NCBI RefSeq assembly: GCF_001421015.2
Contig: NZ_CP013023.1
Coordinates: forward strand, 1,543,501-1,607,500
Origin: Paenibacillus bovis
Lineage (GTDB): Bacteria > Bacillota > Bacilli > Paenibacillales > Paenibacillaceae
Direction of reading: 5' to 3'
DNA: 64,000 nucleotides
Every line of letters begins with the position of its first letter. The first letter of the stretch is position 1. The position numbers and the translations under genes were made by a program. This document shows, piece by piece, positions 27,031 through 36,608 of the stretch. Under the pieces are notes generated by a model that saw only the letters and a list, made by a program, of their open reading frames with translations, had not been told where the DNA came from and made no database searches.

Positions 27031-27996
27031 ATGCAAACCAATTTGATCAAAAAAACAGTTCTGGCAGTACTGGCTTCATCTTTTATTTTGAGTACGATTC
27101 CACAGATTCCTGCGAAAGCTGCTACAAGCTCCAAACAGGTAGAAGTACTTTTGAATGCACGCAAGATGGCATTTCCGGATGCAAAGCCTTTCCAGGATGA
27201 GAATAGCGCAGTGATGGTACCTATTCGTTTTGTATCCGAAAAGTTGGGTGCGAAGGTAGGGTATGAGCGAGTCGATGGCAAACAGAATATCACACTGAAA
27301 ACAGATAAACACAGCGTAACGATGACCGTGGGTTCTTCAACAGCCGTTATTGACGATCAGAGCAAGACCTATGACAGTAAAATCATTGTAAAACAGCAGC
27401 GTACATATGTGCCATTGCGTTTGGTTAGTGAAGGACTGGGACAGGAAGTAAGTTGGGATCAGATTAGTAAATGGGTGTGGATTGGAAGTAAAAAACCGCC
27501 AACCGTGGAAGAGCTAGGATTGCCGAAAACTTCTATTGATCCATACAAAACATTTTTTTCTAAAAGACCAGAATTGATGACAAATGAATTTAATGAACCG
27601 TATAAATATGCTTTTAAAATTAAAACATCAAATTTTCCCTTACTAATGTCCGGTTATATTTATGGGATAGATCTTTATACATTTCACGATAATAGTGCAT
27701 ATAATGGGTATACCTATATCCGTATAAGAACTACAAGAATATCTCCTAATTTATATTTGTTGACCAATAAAGGAGATATTCGATATCGTTTTGAAAGAGA
27801 GGAATTAGCTAAGCAAAATAATGACGGTACAGTCTATAGATACTACAGTGTCTATTCAAATAAAGATGAGTTGCTTCATAATACGAAAGACGTAAAACCT
27901 TTGTCGATTCAAGATATTAAGTATATTGGGTTTGATAGTTCATCTACAAAAGATAGTCTCTCGTTAATTTTAATGGATAATCCATGGAGAAAATAA
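27031..27996 (+). CDS. Secreted stalk-domain (copper amine oxidase N-like) protein
   Basis: A 321-residue protein with a signal peptide (residues 1-30, cleavage near AKAATS). Residues about 38-160 form a copper-amine-oxidase N-terminal-like stalk domain: VPIRFVSEKLGAKVGYE, TMTVGSSTAVID and VPLRLVSEGLGQEVSWD. In Paenibacillus this domain is a common wall-associated module, not an enzyme. The remaining 160 residues are A+T-rich in coding sequence and unrecognised. TAGGAGG precedes ATG 27031. The next large gene starts 2 bp after its stop. Confidence 0.78.
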   Translation: MQTNLIKKTVLAVLASSFILSTIPQIPAKAATSSKQVEVLLNARKMAFPDAKPFQDENSAVMVPIRFVSEKLGAKVGYERVDGKQNITLKTDKHSVTMTVGSSTAVIDDQSKTYDSKIIVKQQRTYVPLRLVSEGLGQEVSWDQISKWVWIGSKKPPTVEELGLPKTSIDPYKTFFSKRPELMTNEFNEPYKYAFKIKTSNFPLLMSGYIYGIDLYTFHDNSAYNGYTYIRIRTTRISPNLYLLTNKGDIRYRFEREELAKQNNDGTVYRYYSVYSNKDELLHNTKDVKPLSIQDIKYIGFDSSSTKDSLSLILMDNPWRK

Positions 27997-27997
27997 C

Positions 27998-30900
27998 ATG
28001 ATATGGCATCAACAAAGTAGGAAAAATAAGAGCTGTTGGTCATACTGCCTTCTTGTAGTCTTTATATTTAATATCGTATTTCCAATGAATTTAGGTTTCA
28101 CAAAGGCTGAAGCAGCAGATGTTGCAACTCCGTTAAATTACTATAAAGATACATCTGAAAATACAACTGAAGCCAATTATAGATATTTTGTTGGAATGAT
28201 GTATTATGATATGTGGTATGGATCTAGCTGGCAGCATCAATTAGCTCCCTACCGTGGCGATGAAGGATTAGCTGAGCAAGACTATCAGTTTTCTTTTCCT
28301 AATCGTACAATAAAAAGTATTGATGTAACTCTATATAAATACAATTCGCAAAATGCTATTTATTTTGAGTCATCGAGAACTGAAAAGCCAGAAGAGGGAG
28401 AATCTCTTTGGAAAATTTATTCGCCAGCAATATCAACTGATACAGAAGAGCGGAAGCTTACTTATACTAAAAATGGCATTGGAACGAGTACCGCAACAAT
28501 ACCTATTAAAGTGAAAATTTTGCTGAATGCAAAAGAAGCAAAGGATATTACTGATACTTGTACAACACAATGTAGCCCTACAACACAAGGTTTGCGTATT
28601 TATCTTCCAGTTCTATTCAAAATAGAACTGGATTCCAAACTAAGCGTCTACTACAAAACAAAAGACGGCAAATCCCTTAATTCCGTTTTCCCTCCCCGCG
28701 AGGAAGAAATGAAGCCAGGATCTGAATATGAATTCACCGCACCAACCAATGAGAAGTACAAATACATCGGTTATAAAAAAACAACTGATGGAACAGACCC
28801 GTCCAAACAACCCAATATACAAGAAGGCGAACCTCCAAAATTTAAATATAATGGATCATTTGAAGAATACAGAGCCTACCAATACTACGATGTAGTAGAA
28901 GGTTGTAAGCCCGGTCAAACCAGCGCGGATAACCCTGACTGTGATGATCCTGATCTTCCTTCCGAAGGAAAAGGGGATTGTACTTTTACCATATTACCTC
29001 CCACACAATCACAGGAACTCTCCAAAGCAATGATGAACCCTGAAGCATCCGGACATATTTTAGGCGACGATGCAGCGAATGGACGTCATTTTGATGCTAC
29101 GCGAGGTATCCCTACCAGTGAAAATCTGTACGCAAATGCTTGGGGATATAATTACCTGTTCAGTCACAAGTTCGGAGAAATGAAGGGGAAAGTCGATTAT
29201 CAATGTAAAGTAAAAGTGAAATACAGCCTCAAGTGGAAACAAAAGAATAACAAAGGCGATTGGAAAACCAAAACAGCTAGTTCCACCAAAACCTATAATT
29301 TTGGCTTTACTCGCGATTACTCCTATTGGCAGATCAATCAATTAGCTGCCTATGGAATCCAACAAGCCAAAATGAACAACTATGCGCTTCCTAATGGAAG
29401 TGTAACGATCACTGCAGCCGGCTACACACCACCTTCAATCGAAAAAGAAGATAGTACCGATGTAAATGATCATGTGCGTCCAGATGAAACTGGCGCTATC
29501 AACTATCACCCTGGCGTTATTGATGGCGGGAAATCAGGTAAACCATCTGTACCAAATGATGAAGGTAAACTCAAAGGCATGGCCGAAAGCAAAACCGATG
29601 ATCCGGAAGTTCGCAATGATGACGCCAAGTTTACTTTTAAAAGTAAAGAAACCGAGATCATGAATGGAGATTGGACCAGAAAGACAACTGTTAAGCCCAA
29701 AGAAATTCCGGCACCTACTAAGATTCGCTCGTATAAAGATTCTACGGAACGGATCTTGTTTAAAGGCTCTCAGCTGATCAGTCTCAAACTGACCAATAAA
29801 GCAAATACGCCAGCAACCGGTACTATTTTCTATACGATGGTTGATGAAAATGTAAATGGGGATGGAGATCATAATTATCCGATTACAGCCATTAACAATG
29901 TGACTGTCTATACACCTGTTGTAAACTATTCATCCATATCAGATGATAAGATACATAATCAAAAAACAGTTCCAGATGTAAAAAGGATGGCTTTGATTTT
30001 GGATCGTCCGTTTACTGTCCGCATTCCTACCAGTGGACAGCATCAAAATGAATCTGCGTATCCCGGATATGGAAAAAGAGATTTTGCCAAGTATTTCAGA
30101 ATCAAGCAGGTTCTTTTCCCGTTTGATGTGTATGCCAAGGACGGTCAAACGTTCTACCCCAAAAATACATGGATTGATGTGCCGGTGAATCAGCTGGATA
30201 CCGTGTTCAATTTGCCAGTCTGGGTGGACGAAGGCAATTACACAGTACTGTTCCGCAATATTGCCGAGAATGCTCCCGGCAGTTTTACTGCAGAGCAGGA
30301 TGCTAACTTTGACCTGAATAATCATGTGGCAAAAGATACTGTCGATGTTGAAGTCATCGGAAGAATCTATGATTTTCATGTTACAGATATAGCGGATTTT
30401 AATTGGGAAAAGGTGTTCCGAACTGCCAAGGGAAGTAGCTCTGCTACAGGCAAATCGTATTGGGTAGGACCGAATGGAATTGATGGGGAACTTCGTGGAA
30501 ATAGCACTCCTTATACATTGCCGATTATGCGAGGAAGCAATCCACTGAACGGATTTAAAAATGTTGCTGTGAAAACAGGGTATCATTTTAAATTTGATGT
30601 GAAAACAAAAGGCAATATGTTTGCAGATAAGGATGCGCTCCGAATTACTCCAACTTTCTATTATCAGGATAAGGACGCATCAACCCAACCGGAGCGAGTA
30701 CCCGTGGACTTGTATTATCATTCGGATAATAAAAAATTCATCAAAATAGGTTCTGTTTCGGATACAGAAAAACGCAGCATTACATTGAACCATCGTCTTC
30801 GAAATGTATCGGCTGCAGCAATCAAAAATACAGCCGCATCGATCTATGACTTGGCGGATGGCTGGACGATCAACAAAGAACAGTACATTGCCAACTTTAT

Positions 30901-31420
30901 TAAACGTTCCAATAAGCCAACATATAGCGGCGGTTATGATATTCAAATTTTGACCTCTCCATTGCGGACTTTTATTAATACGTTTGAGCGACCTGCAAAC
31001 GCATCGGCATCGGCGGCCAGAGTTAATGCCAGTATACAGCAGTGGTATGGCGAATACAGTTTGCCAGCTAATGTATATGCTGTGCCCAAAGGAACGGATT
31101 TGGCTGAATATGGGCGTTCCCATACGCTGGATGAGAAAGCACCAATTTTCTTGAAAAAGGGTTTTATAGTAGTGAATTTTGATCTGGAATCAATCGTTAA
31201 TGGAGATACGAATAATCCTCATTTACAATATATCCATACCGGGTCAGGTTATAATAACCAATGGTGGGATATGGAAGGGTATGATAATACGGATGGCAAT
31301 CGTGATCACATCGTTAAAGATCCTTATCATGTGAGTTATATAGTCAAAGATGGCGATGTTGTTTTTTATGATACTGACCTGTCTTCGTATAATGATTTTG
31401 CCGCTTCTGGTACTCATTAA
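27998..31420 (+). CDS. 1140-residue secreted protein, possible apparatus-associated surface protein (DUF5704-like)
   Basis: A very large exported protein: basic N-terminus, signal helix (about 17-38, CLLVVFIFNIVFPMN) and cleavage near AEAAD. It is rich in Tyr, Lys, Asn and Asp. Two cysteine clusters are visible (CTTQCSP near 188 and GCKPGQTSADNPDC near 303). The later part (about 560-1130) has beta-rich segments such as LFKGSQLISLKLTNKANTPATG. No LPXTG or S-layer motif is seen. The tight link to the stalk gene and pilus-like cluster suggests a tip or surface partner. The DUF5704 label is tentative. Confidence 0.65.
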   Translation: MIWHQQSRKNKSCWSYCLLVVFIFNIVFPMNLGFTKAEAADVATPLNYYKDTSENTTEANYRYFVGMMYYDMWYGSSWQHQLAPYRGDEGLAEQDYQFSFPNRTIKSIDVTLYKYNSQNAIYFESSRTEKPEEGESLWKIYSPAISTDTEERKLTYTKNGIGTSTATIPIKVKILLNAKEAKDITDTCTTQCSPTTQGLRIYLPVLFKIELDSKLSVYYKTKDGKSLNSVFPPREEEMKPGSEYEFTAPTNEKYKYIGYKKTTDGTDPSKQPNIQEGEPPKFKYNGSFEEYRAYQYYDVVEGCKPGQTSADNPDCDDPDLPSEGKGDCTFTILPPTQSQELSKAMMNPEASGHILGDDAANGRHFDATRGIPTSENLYANAWGYNYLFSHKFGEMKGKVDYQCKVKVKYSLKWKQKNNKGDWKTKTASSTKTYNFGFTRDYSYWQINQLAAYGIQQAKMNNYALPNGSVTITAAGYTPPSIEKEDSTDVNDHVRPDETGAINYHPGVIDGGKSGKPSVPNDEGKLKGMAESKTDDPEVRNDDAKFTFKSKETEIMNGDWTRKTTVKPKEIPAPTKIRSYKDSTERILFKGSQLISLKLTNKANTPATGTIFYTMVDENVNGDGDHNYPITAINNVTVYTPVVNYSSISDDKIHNQKTVPDVKRMALILDRPFTVRIPTSGQHQNESAYPGYGKRDFAKYFRIKQVLFPFDVYAKDGQTFYPKNTWIDVPVNQLDTVFNLPVWVDEGNYTVLFRNIAENAPGSFTAEQDANFDLNNHVAKDTVDVEVIGRIYDFHVTDIADFNWEKVFRTAKGSSSATGKSYWVGPNGIDGELRGNSTPYTLPIMRGSNPLNGFKNVAVKTGYHFKFDVKTKGNMFADKDALRITPTFYYQDKDASTQPERVPVDLYYHSDNKKFIKIGSVSDTEKRSITLNHRLRNVSAAAIKNTAASIYDLADGWTINKEQYIANFIKRSNKPTYSGGYDIQILTSPLRTFINTFERPANASASAARVNASIQQWYGEYSLPANVYAVPKGTDLAEYGRSHTLDEKAPIFLKKGFIVVNFDLESIVNGDTNNPHLQYIHTGSGYNNQWWDMEGYDNTDGNRDHIVKDPYHVSYIVKDGDVVFYDTDLSSYNDFAASGTH

Positions 31421-31465
31421 GATTCTTGGATAAAACGAACTTGTCAGGTTCAAAGATGAAAAAGA

Positions 31466-31500
31466 AAGCACTGCCAAACATCTGTTGGCGGTGCTTCTTT
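31466..31500 (+). terminator. Terminator of the Tad-like cluster
   Basis: AAGCACTGCC (31466-31475) pairs with GGCGGTGCTT (31487-31496), followed by CTTT. It marks the end of the cluster that began at 17124. Confidence 0.88.
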
Positions 31501-31587
31501 GTTTACACGATTTTGCGAAATAGAAGAGTACAATTATTTTAGAACCAGATATGTATAGAGATTAAAGTAAGTAGACAGACATACAGT

Positions 31588-31613
31588 AAAAGGACGGTGA
31601 ATTCTCACCGCCC
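31588..31613 (-). terminator. Probable terminator of the stalk/GH18 gene
   Basis: Arms at 31592-31600 and 31605-31613 (GGACGGTGA / TCACCGCCC, one mismatch); on the minus strand the hairpin is followed by TTTT. The rest of the 31421-31807 gap is A+T-rich and shows no gene. Confidence 0.6.
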
Positions 31614-31807
31614 TAACCTACATTTATCCAGACATCTATCCAGCATTGTTGATTTGCTTTTTACACAGGTTTTGTTTCTTTATAAGTTTTGTTCTTTATG
31701 AATGTACATATTCTGTCCCATATCATTATGCAGCTTGTAATTAGCATGCCGTATTGACAGCCTTTCCAGCTATCTAGATAGCTAACCTTACTTATCCGAG
31801 CAGCCGC

Positions 31808-33064
31808 TTACTTGTTAAATTCTACGGATTGATGCATCGCATCCATTGCTTTTTGTCCGATAATACCCAAACGCCAGATAGCGACGCCTTTGAGATCGTA
31901 GCGTTTGGCAAGACCGATTTTGGTATTGACCGAGTTCTCGTCTTCGCTGCTCAGGGAGATGCCGAGGATGAGCTTGCTGCGATCGACCTGTTTCAGAGCC
32001 AGCTGGATGGCATTATCGACTTTGTCGGTTGGCTCCGGGGTCTTTTTATCTGTATAATCGTAAGCCATGATGATCAAGTCATCGGCCAGCGTACCGAGTG
32101 TTTTGTAATCATAGCCGGTATAGGAGCTATTCAGCGGATGCAGTGCCAGCGTCAGTTTGAGACCTTGCTGATGGGCTTTGGTCGCTATATTTTTGACAAA
32201 GGCGTTATAGTCGGACTGCGCTTTAGCTTTGTCGCCGCTCCAGCCGAGTCCTTCAAAATCCAGAACAATTCCTTTGAAGCCTTTGGTAGTTGCTGTATCG
32301 ATAATAGATTGGATATTTTGATTTTGCAGGGTAGGATTCTCTAGATTTTTCGTCAATTCGCCATGACCGTCTACCGAATAGACCATCAGATAGGGAGAAG
32401 TGCCCTGTGCAGCCGTATTCTGGATAATGGATTCCGGGGTATCGCTGCCGGAAGCCTGCGGCCATTTGAACTCCGTGTTGGAGGTGGAGAATTTGCCATC
32501 AGTCGTAATCCGGCTCCAGCCGTAAGCTACGGTGTCAAAGTCCGGCACCGTCGCGCGCTCATCATAGGAAGAAATGGCGTAGAATCCCAGTGTATACAAA
32601 TCCTCTGCCGGCGAAGTGATCGATACGGTGCGGGTGGAGGCATCCCATTTCACAGCTGCACCAAACTGCTGACTGAAAAAGCTCAGCGGAATCATCGTAT
32701 TATTGTTGATTGTCTGCGGAGCAACCGCTAGAGTCACCTTTTGTCCATCTACTGTGGCGTTGGTACTGTTCATGGTGAGTACTACCTTTTTACTGCCGGA
32801 ACCGCTGGTTGCTGTAGCAGTGATCGTTTTGCTGGCCTGATTCCAGGATACCGGAATACCGAGAGCTTCGGCGATTGCACGGAATGGTACCATAGTTGTT
32901 CCTTTGACCATGGTTGGAGCGACTGGAAATGGCAGATTATACCCATCCAGTGTGATACTTACGCTGGGCGCTGCTGCATGCGTCGCGGGGCTGAGCGCAG
33001 AGCTGCTCATCATACCGGTACACAGCAGACTGCTGCATAGTGCTAATTTAAGTATGTTGTTCAT
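31808..33064 (-). CDS. Secreted stalk-domain protein with GH18-type glycosidase domain
   Basis: A 418-residue secreted protein: signal peptide (1-30), stalk domain (about 33-150; VPFRAIAEALGIPVSWNQ and IPLSFFSQQFGAAVKWD) and a GH18 TIM barrel (about 155-415; LYTLGFYAISSYDE, KGIVLDFEGLG near 268-278, LIIMAYDYTD near 340). The catalytic Glu would be in VLDFEG; YdhD/SleL-like peptidoglycan glucosaminidases have comparable sequences, so wall peptidoglycan is a likelier substrate than chitin. AGGAGC precedes ATG 33064. Single gene. Confidence 0.82.
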   Translation of the reverse strand: MNNILKLALCSSLLCTGMMSSSALSPATHAAAPSVSITLDGYNLPFPVAPTMVKGTTMVPFRAIAEALGIPVSWNQASKTITATATSGSGSKKVVLTMNSTNATVDGQKVTLAVAPQTINNNTMIPLSFFSQQFGAAVKWDASTRTVSITSPAEDLYTLGFYAISSYDERATVPDFDTVAYGWSRITTDGKFSTSNTEFKWPQASGSDTPESIIQNTAAQGTSPYLMVYSVDGHGELTKNLENPTLQNQNIQSIIDTATTKGFKGIVLDFEGLGWSGDKAKAQSDYNAFVKNIATKAHQQGLKLTLALHPLNSSYTGYDYKTLGTLADDLIIMAYDYTDKKTPEPTDKVDNAIQLALKQVDRSKLILGISLSSEDENSVNTKIGLAKRYDLKGVAIWRLGIIGQKAMDAMHQSVEFNK

Positions 33065-33343
33065 GTGAATTGCTCCTGTCTATTCTATATTGGTATACTG
33101 CTAGGGTCAGGCACGTACAGATTCATAATGAAGGAAATGCCAAAAGCAATCGTACAAAGTTGAAAAATCCTGCTGGTTCTGCGGCAATCTGGTTTGGAAT
33201 GTATCTGTAAAAAAAGAATCACTATACTATTATACTAAAATATGGATGAATTGTTTCTCACAGCAGAATGACATTTTTGTCATAATGTGAGAAAACATAA
33301 GAGTGAAGAAATCTCGAAAAACACAGAAAATGAGGAGGATACG

Positions 33344-33709
33344 ATGTTAATTCTGATAAACATGGTTGTTATAATTCTGATCCCGTATTTGGTCAAATTT
33401 ATTAGCCGGAAATACTTGCATATCGAAAAACAAGATATTATGCAGTCACCTGGTCGAAGAGCAATGATATTCGGCAATGTCATATTTATTGCTGTTATTA
33501 TAATTATCCTGTTTATTCCAGGAATGCCGCCAATATATGAAAATTTTGAATTATATGTGGGTATGGCTATAGGATTAATTATTCTGACCAGCGCCTACCA
33601 GATCATTTTGGAAAATAAATATTTCCCCGGTTCCAAGCAGTATATTATTACACTGGGGACAGTAATCATCGGACTTTTGTACTTGTGGGGGCTTATGACT
33701 TTTTATTGA
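33344..33709 (+). CDS. DUF4181-like small membrane protein
   Basis: A 121-residue protein with about four hydrophobic helices and the family-like segment RKYLHIEKQDI near 20-30. ATG 33344 has AGGAGG five bases upstream, so the longer open frame from 33287 is not used. A+T-rich coding sequence. Function unknown. The 33710-34020 gap behind it holds only the minus-strand terminator of the permease gene. Confidence 0.7.
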   Translation: MLILINMVVIILIPYLVKFISRKYLHIEKQDIMQSPGRRAMIFGNVIFIAVIIIILFIPGMPPIYENFELYVGMAIGLIILTSAYQIILENKYFPGSKQYIITLGTVIIGLLYLWGLMTFY

Positions 33710-33962
33710 TTTATACATTATGTAAGGCAATAAAAGCATTGTTTTATCTTCACCATAAAGTAGTCAAACATGCTCACTATCCCCTTATTATTGTAAAATA
33801 AACTGAAGACTAAGCGGAATAGGGCGTTTATGTACAGTAAAAGTAGTGAAAGTTTGTTGGTATTATAGGAATGTGTATACACCTGCCATTGAGCGAGAAA
33901 CGTGTATGTTAGAGCATATTGCAGCAAAACTCACTTCTTGATTACATATTATCTTCCTAAGT

Positions 33963-34004
33963 AAAAAACAGCCTGCTTCCCTATCTATTGGAAGCAGGCT
34001 GTTT
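33963..34004 (-). terminator. Terminator of the permease gene
   Basis: A perfect 15-bp stem (33966-33980 with 33990-34004) and, on the minus strand, six T residues after it. Confidence 0.93.
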
Positions 34005-34020
34005 GCATAACACTATAAAA

Positions 34021-35088
34021 TTATAAAACGAACATACCGACCAATCCGCAAACGATACCGAGTGCAACGACGGAGCCGGCGACGAACAGCATAACTCTAA
34101 GCGGGAAAGCGCGTCCGATCATCAGCATGGACGGCAGGCTGATCGCTGGCAGAGTCAGCATCAGTGCTGCAGCCGGGCCTGCGCCCAGACCCAGACTCAT
34201 AAACGACTGTATAATCGGAATCTCCGCAGCTGTCGGAATAACGAACAGCATACCGGCCAGTGCAAATCCGGCGATAGCGAGCAGGGTGTTGCCGCTAGCG
34301 ATATCCATCGTCGGGAACAGCCATACACGCGCTGCACCGAGCAGCAGCACGAAAATAATATAAGCTGGCACGATGCTGATCAGCATATTCAGAATACTTT
34401 TGCCCCAGCGTACGAGCAGCGGCTGTTCCGGTGCAGCCGGTGGTGTAACGTTGGGATCATCCATCTTCATCTCATTCGGCAGCTTCTCGGCAGGCACGAA
34501 CCGGTTCGCCAGATAGCTGACGCCAAAGACAAGAATCAGTCCAAATACGAGACGCAGCAGCGTGAACTTCCACGACAGCACAAAGGTCATAAAGACCAGT
34601 GTTGCCGGATTGAGCGTAGGATTACCGATCCAGAATGCCAGACTGGCACCGACAGAAGCTTGTTTTTTACGCATACCGACCGCGATTGGTGCGGCGCAGC
34701 AGCTGCACATCATACCGGGCAGTGAAGCGACACCCGCCAGTGCAGTACTGCGAAAATCGGCTTTGCCGAGTACACGCAGCAGCCACTGGGAAGGCAGCAT
34801 GACCTGCAGCAGCGAACCCAGCAGAATACCGAAAATAGCGGCTTTCCATACCGCTTTGAAATAGACGACTGCATATCCCCATGCCGCTTCCCAGGAAGGG
34901 GCGCCTCCCGTGGAATCTCCGAGAATAGAAGCCCCGATCGAATGGTCTGCAGCAGCTTTGAACGCTTTATGGTAATAGGGCCACCATTTTACATACATCA
35001 GCCCTGCAACGACAATAACCAAAAAGGCGACGACCAGCCAGATTACTTTTTTGTTCGGCTGACGCAAGCCTGAATCCGTTGTGTGCAT
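34021..35088 (-). CDS. YraQ/ArsP-type permease (DUF318 family)
   Basis: A 355-residue membrane protein with about eight helices. The family signature GMMCSCCAAPIAVGMRKK (about 125-142) and SLAFWIGNPTLNPATL (about 147-162) are present; in ArsP the cysteines and this loop serve export of trivalent organoarsenicals, while many YraQ members have unknown substrates. ATG 35088 is chosen for its AGGAGG site; the frame is open 17 codons further upstream but has no ribosome binding site there. No ars genes are adjacent. Confidence 0.82.
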   Translation of the reverse strand: MHTTDSGLRQPNKKVIWLVVAFLVIVVAGLMYVKWWPYYHKAFKAAADHSIGASILGDSTGGAPSWEAAWGYAVVYFKAVWKAAIFGILLGSLLQVMLPSQWLLRVLGKADFRSTALAGVASLPGMMCSCCAAPIAVGMRKKQASVGASLAFWIGNPTLNPATLVFMTFVLSWKFTLLRLVFGLILVFGVSYLANRFVPAEKLPNEMKMDDPNVTPPAAPEQPLLVRWGKSILNMLISIVPAYIIFVLLLGAARVWLFPTMDIASGNTLLAIAGFALAGMLFVIPTAAEIPIIQSFMSLGLGAGPAAALMLTLPAISLPSMLMIGRAFPLRVMLFVAGSVVALGIVCGLVGMFVL

Positions 35089-35249
35089 ATTGTTCCTCCT
35101 GAATAAAATGTCAATAAATGAGCTGCATGAGCAGATCACAGGTGTAAATTATAGCATAGAAATATAAGTGAAAACGTGCGCTGCATCGAATAATTTGGCG
35201 GGCTGGTGGTATAATGAATAAAGTGCTGTTCTAAAACCATATTACAGGG

Positions 35250-35280
35250 AGACAGAAGGTAGAATGACCTTCTGCTGTCT
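35250..35280 (+). promoter_or_regulatory. Leader hairpin before selD
   Basis: CAGAAGGT (35253-35260) pairs perfectly with ACCTTCTG (35267-35274), and outer AGA/TCT bases can add pairs. It lies between a TATAAT -10 box at 35210-35215 and the selD start. No U-run follows, so it is not a terminator; role unknown. Confidence 0.45.
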
Positions 35281-35326
35281 TCTATAGATACTGTACAAAC
35301 CTTATACTCGAAAGGAACGATAATAT

Positions 35327-36379
35327 ATGTCATCTAACGATGCAATCAAATTAACTTCTCTCTCTTCCAAAGGCGGCTGCGGCTGCAAAATCGGTCCTGC
35401 TGATCTGGCACAGGTGCTGCGCAATCTGCCGCAGGCTGTTCCGAATCCCAATCTGCTCGTTGGACTGGATACGAGTGACGATGCAGGCGTATATCGCCTT
35501 ACCGATGATCTGGCTATTGTCCAGACCCTGGATTTTTTCACCCCGATCGTGGATGATCCGTATTCGTTTGGCCAGGTAGCGGCTGCCAATGCGATCAGTG
35601 ATATTTATGCCATGGGCGGCAAGCCGCTGACAGCGCTGAATATTGTAGCTTTCCCTATCCATACGCTGGATAAGCAGATTCTGACCGATATTCTGCGCGG
35701 AGCCGGTGACAAGATGGCCGAAGCAGGCGTAACCCTCGTTGGTGGTCATTCTATCGATGACAAGGAGCCCAAATTCGGCCTGGCCGTGACCGGTACAGTT
35801 CATCCGGATCGTGTGCGCACCAATGCAGGAGCCAAGCCGGGGGACCAGCTGATCCTGACCAAGCCGATTGGCGTCGGTATCCTGACAACTTCCGTCAAAC
35901 AAGATCAGCTTAGCGAAGAGGAAATTGCCCGCGTTACTCAGGTCATGAGTACGCTGAACAAAACCGCAGCCGAGACGATGGACGCTTATGAAGTGCATGC
36001 CTGCACCGATGTGACCGGATTCGGTCTGCTCGGTCATGCTTCTGAAATGGCTAAAGGCAGCAGCAATGGTATTGTGATTCGTCAAAGTCAGGTGCCTGTG
36101 CTGCCGCGTGTACGCGAACTGGCAGAAAACGGCTTTGTACCAGGCGGTACCAAAAACAACTATGCCCATCTGGAAGGCGATGTGACTTTCCCGGCAGAGA
36201 TGGATCAGATCGACCAGTGGATTCTGTGCGATGCAGTGACATCCGGCGGTCTGCTGATTGCAGTTGCTGAACAGGACGCTGCCCAGCTGCTCAGTGATTT
36301 GCTCGCTGCAGGTGTAGAAGCGGCGCATATCGGCGAAGTAACTGCCGAGCATCCCGGTCATATTCAGGTACAGATCTAA
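35327..36379 (+). CDS. selD: Selenide, water dikinase
   Basis: A 350-residue enzyme that makes selenophosphate from selenide and ATP, the selenium donor for selenouridine and selenocysteine. The N-terminal active-site motif GGCGCK (residues 16-21) has Cys18 and Lys21 in the catalytic positions; a cysteine replaces the selenocysteine found in some homologues. ATP/metal motifs include GLDTSDDAGVY near 45, DFFTPIVDD near 70 and LVGGHSIDD near 138. ATG 35327 follows AAAGGAA. The next gene, mnmH, uses its product. Confidence 0.93.
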   Translation: MSSNDAIKLTSLSSKGGCGCKIGPADLAQVLRNLPQAVPNPNLLVGLDTSDDAGVYRLTDDLAIVQTLDFFTPIVDDPYSFGQVAAANAISDIYAMGGKPLTALNIVAFPIHTLDKQILTDILRGAGDKMAEAGVTLVGGHSIDDKEPKFGLAVTGTVHPDRVRTNAGAKPGDQLILTKPIGVGILTTSVKQDQLSEEEIARVTQVMSTLNKTAAETMDAYEVHACTDVTGFGLLGHASEMAKGSSNGIVIRQSQVPVLPRVRELAENGFVPGGTKNNYAHLEGDVTFPAEMDQIDQWILCDAVTSGGLLIAVAEQDAAQLLSDLLAAGVEAAHIGEVTAEHPGHIQVQI

Positions 36380-36487
36380 GCGGTTTATTCCAAAGCAGTA
36401 TTGATAAATATCGAAAGTAAGTCTGTTTATCGAACAGATTGTATATTCATATCATAAATAATTGCAAAAAGACCGGTGCAGCAGTCA

Positions 36488-36584
36488 CCTGTCTGCGAGC
36501 AGGATCAAAAACCGCAGACAGGCGATACTCACAGGCGCGTTGTCCCATTTCAGGAGGCAGCAGCCCAGGAAAACAATTTCCTGG
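36488..36584 (+). promoter_or_regulatory. Structured leader upstream of mnmH
   Basis: Two perfect hairpins lie in the 229-bp gap between selD and mnmH: CCTGTCTGC (36488-36496) with GCAGACAGG (36514-36522), and CCAGGAAA (36565-36572) with TTTCCTGG (36577-36584, loop ACAA). The second ends 17 bp before the ribosome binding site. No U-run follows either. A known riboswitch class is not recognised. Confidence 0.4.
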
Positions 36585-36608
36585 TGGAATTCAACAACTA
36601 AGGAGCGG

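Noticed and set aside
35351..36361. Long minus-strand ORF opposite selD
   Set aside because: Shadow frame of SelD; no ribosome binding site or domain.
36480..36600. Hairpins before mnmH considered as a tRNA-Sec gene
   Set aside because: No acceptor stem, no TpsiC-type GGTTCAA arm and no CCA-proximal pairing.
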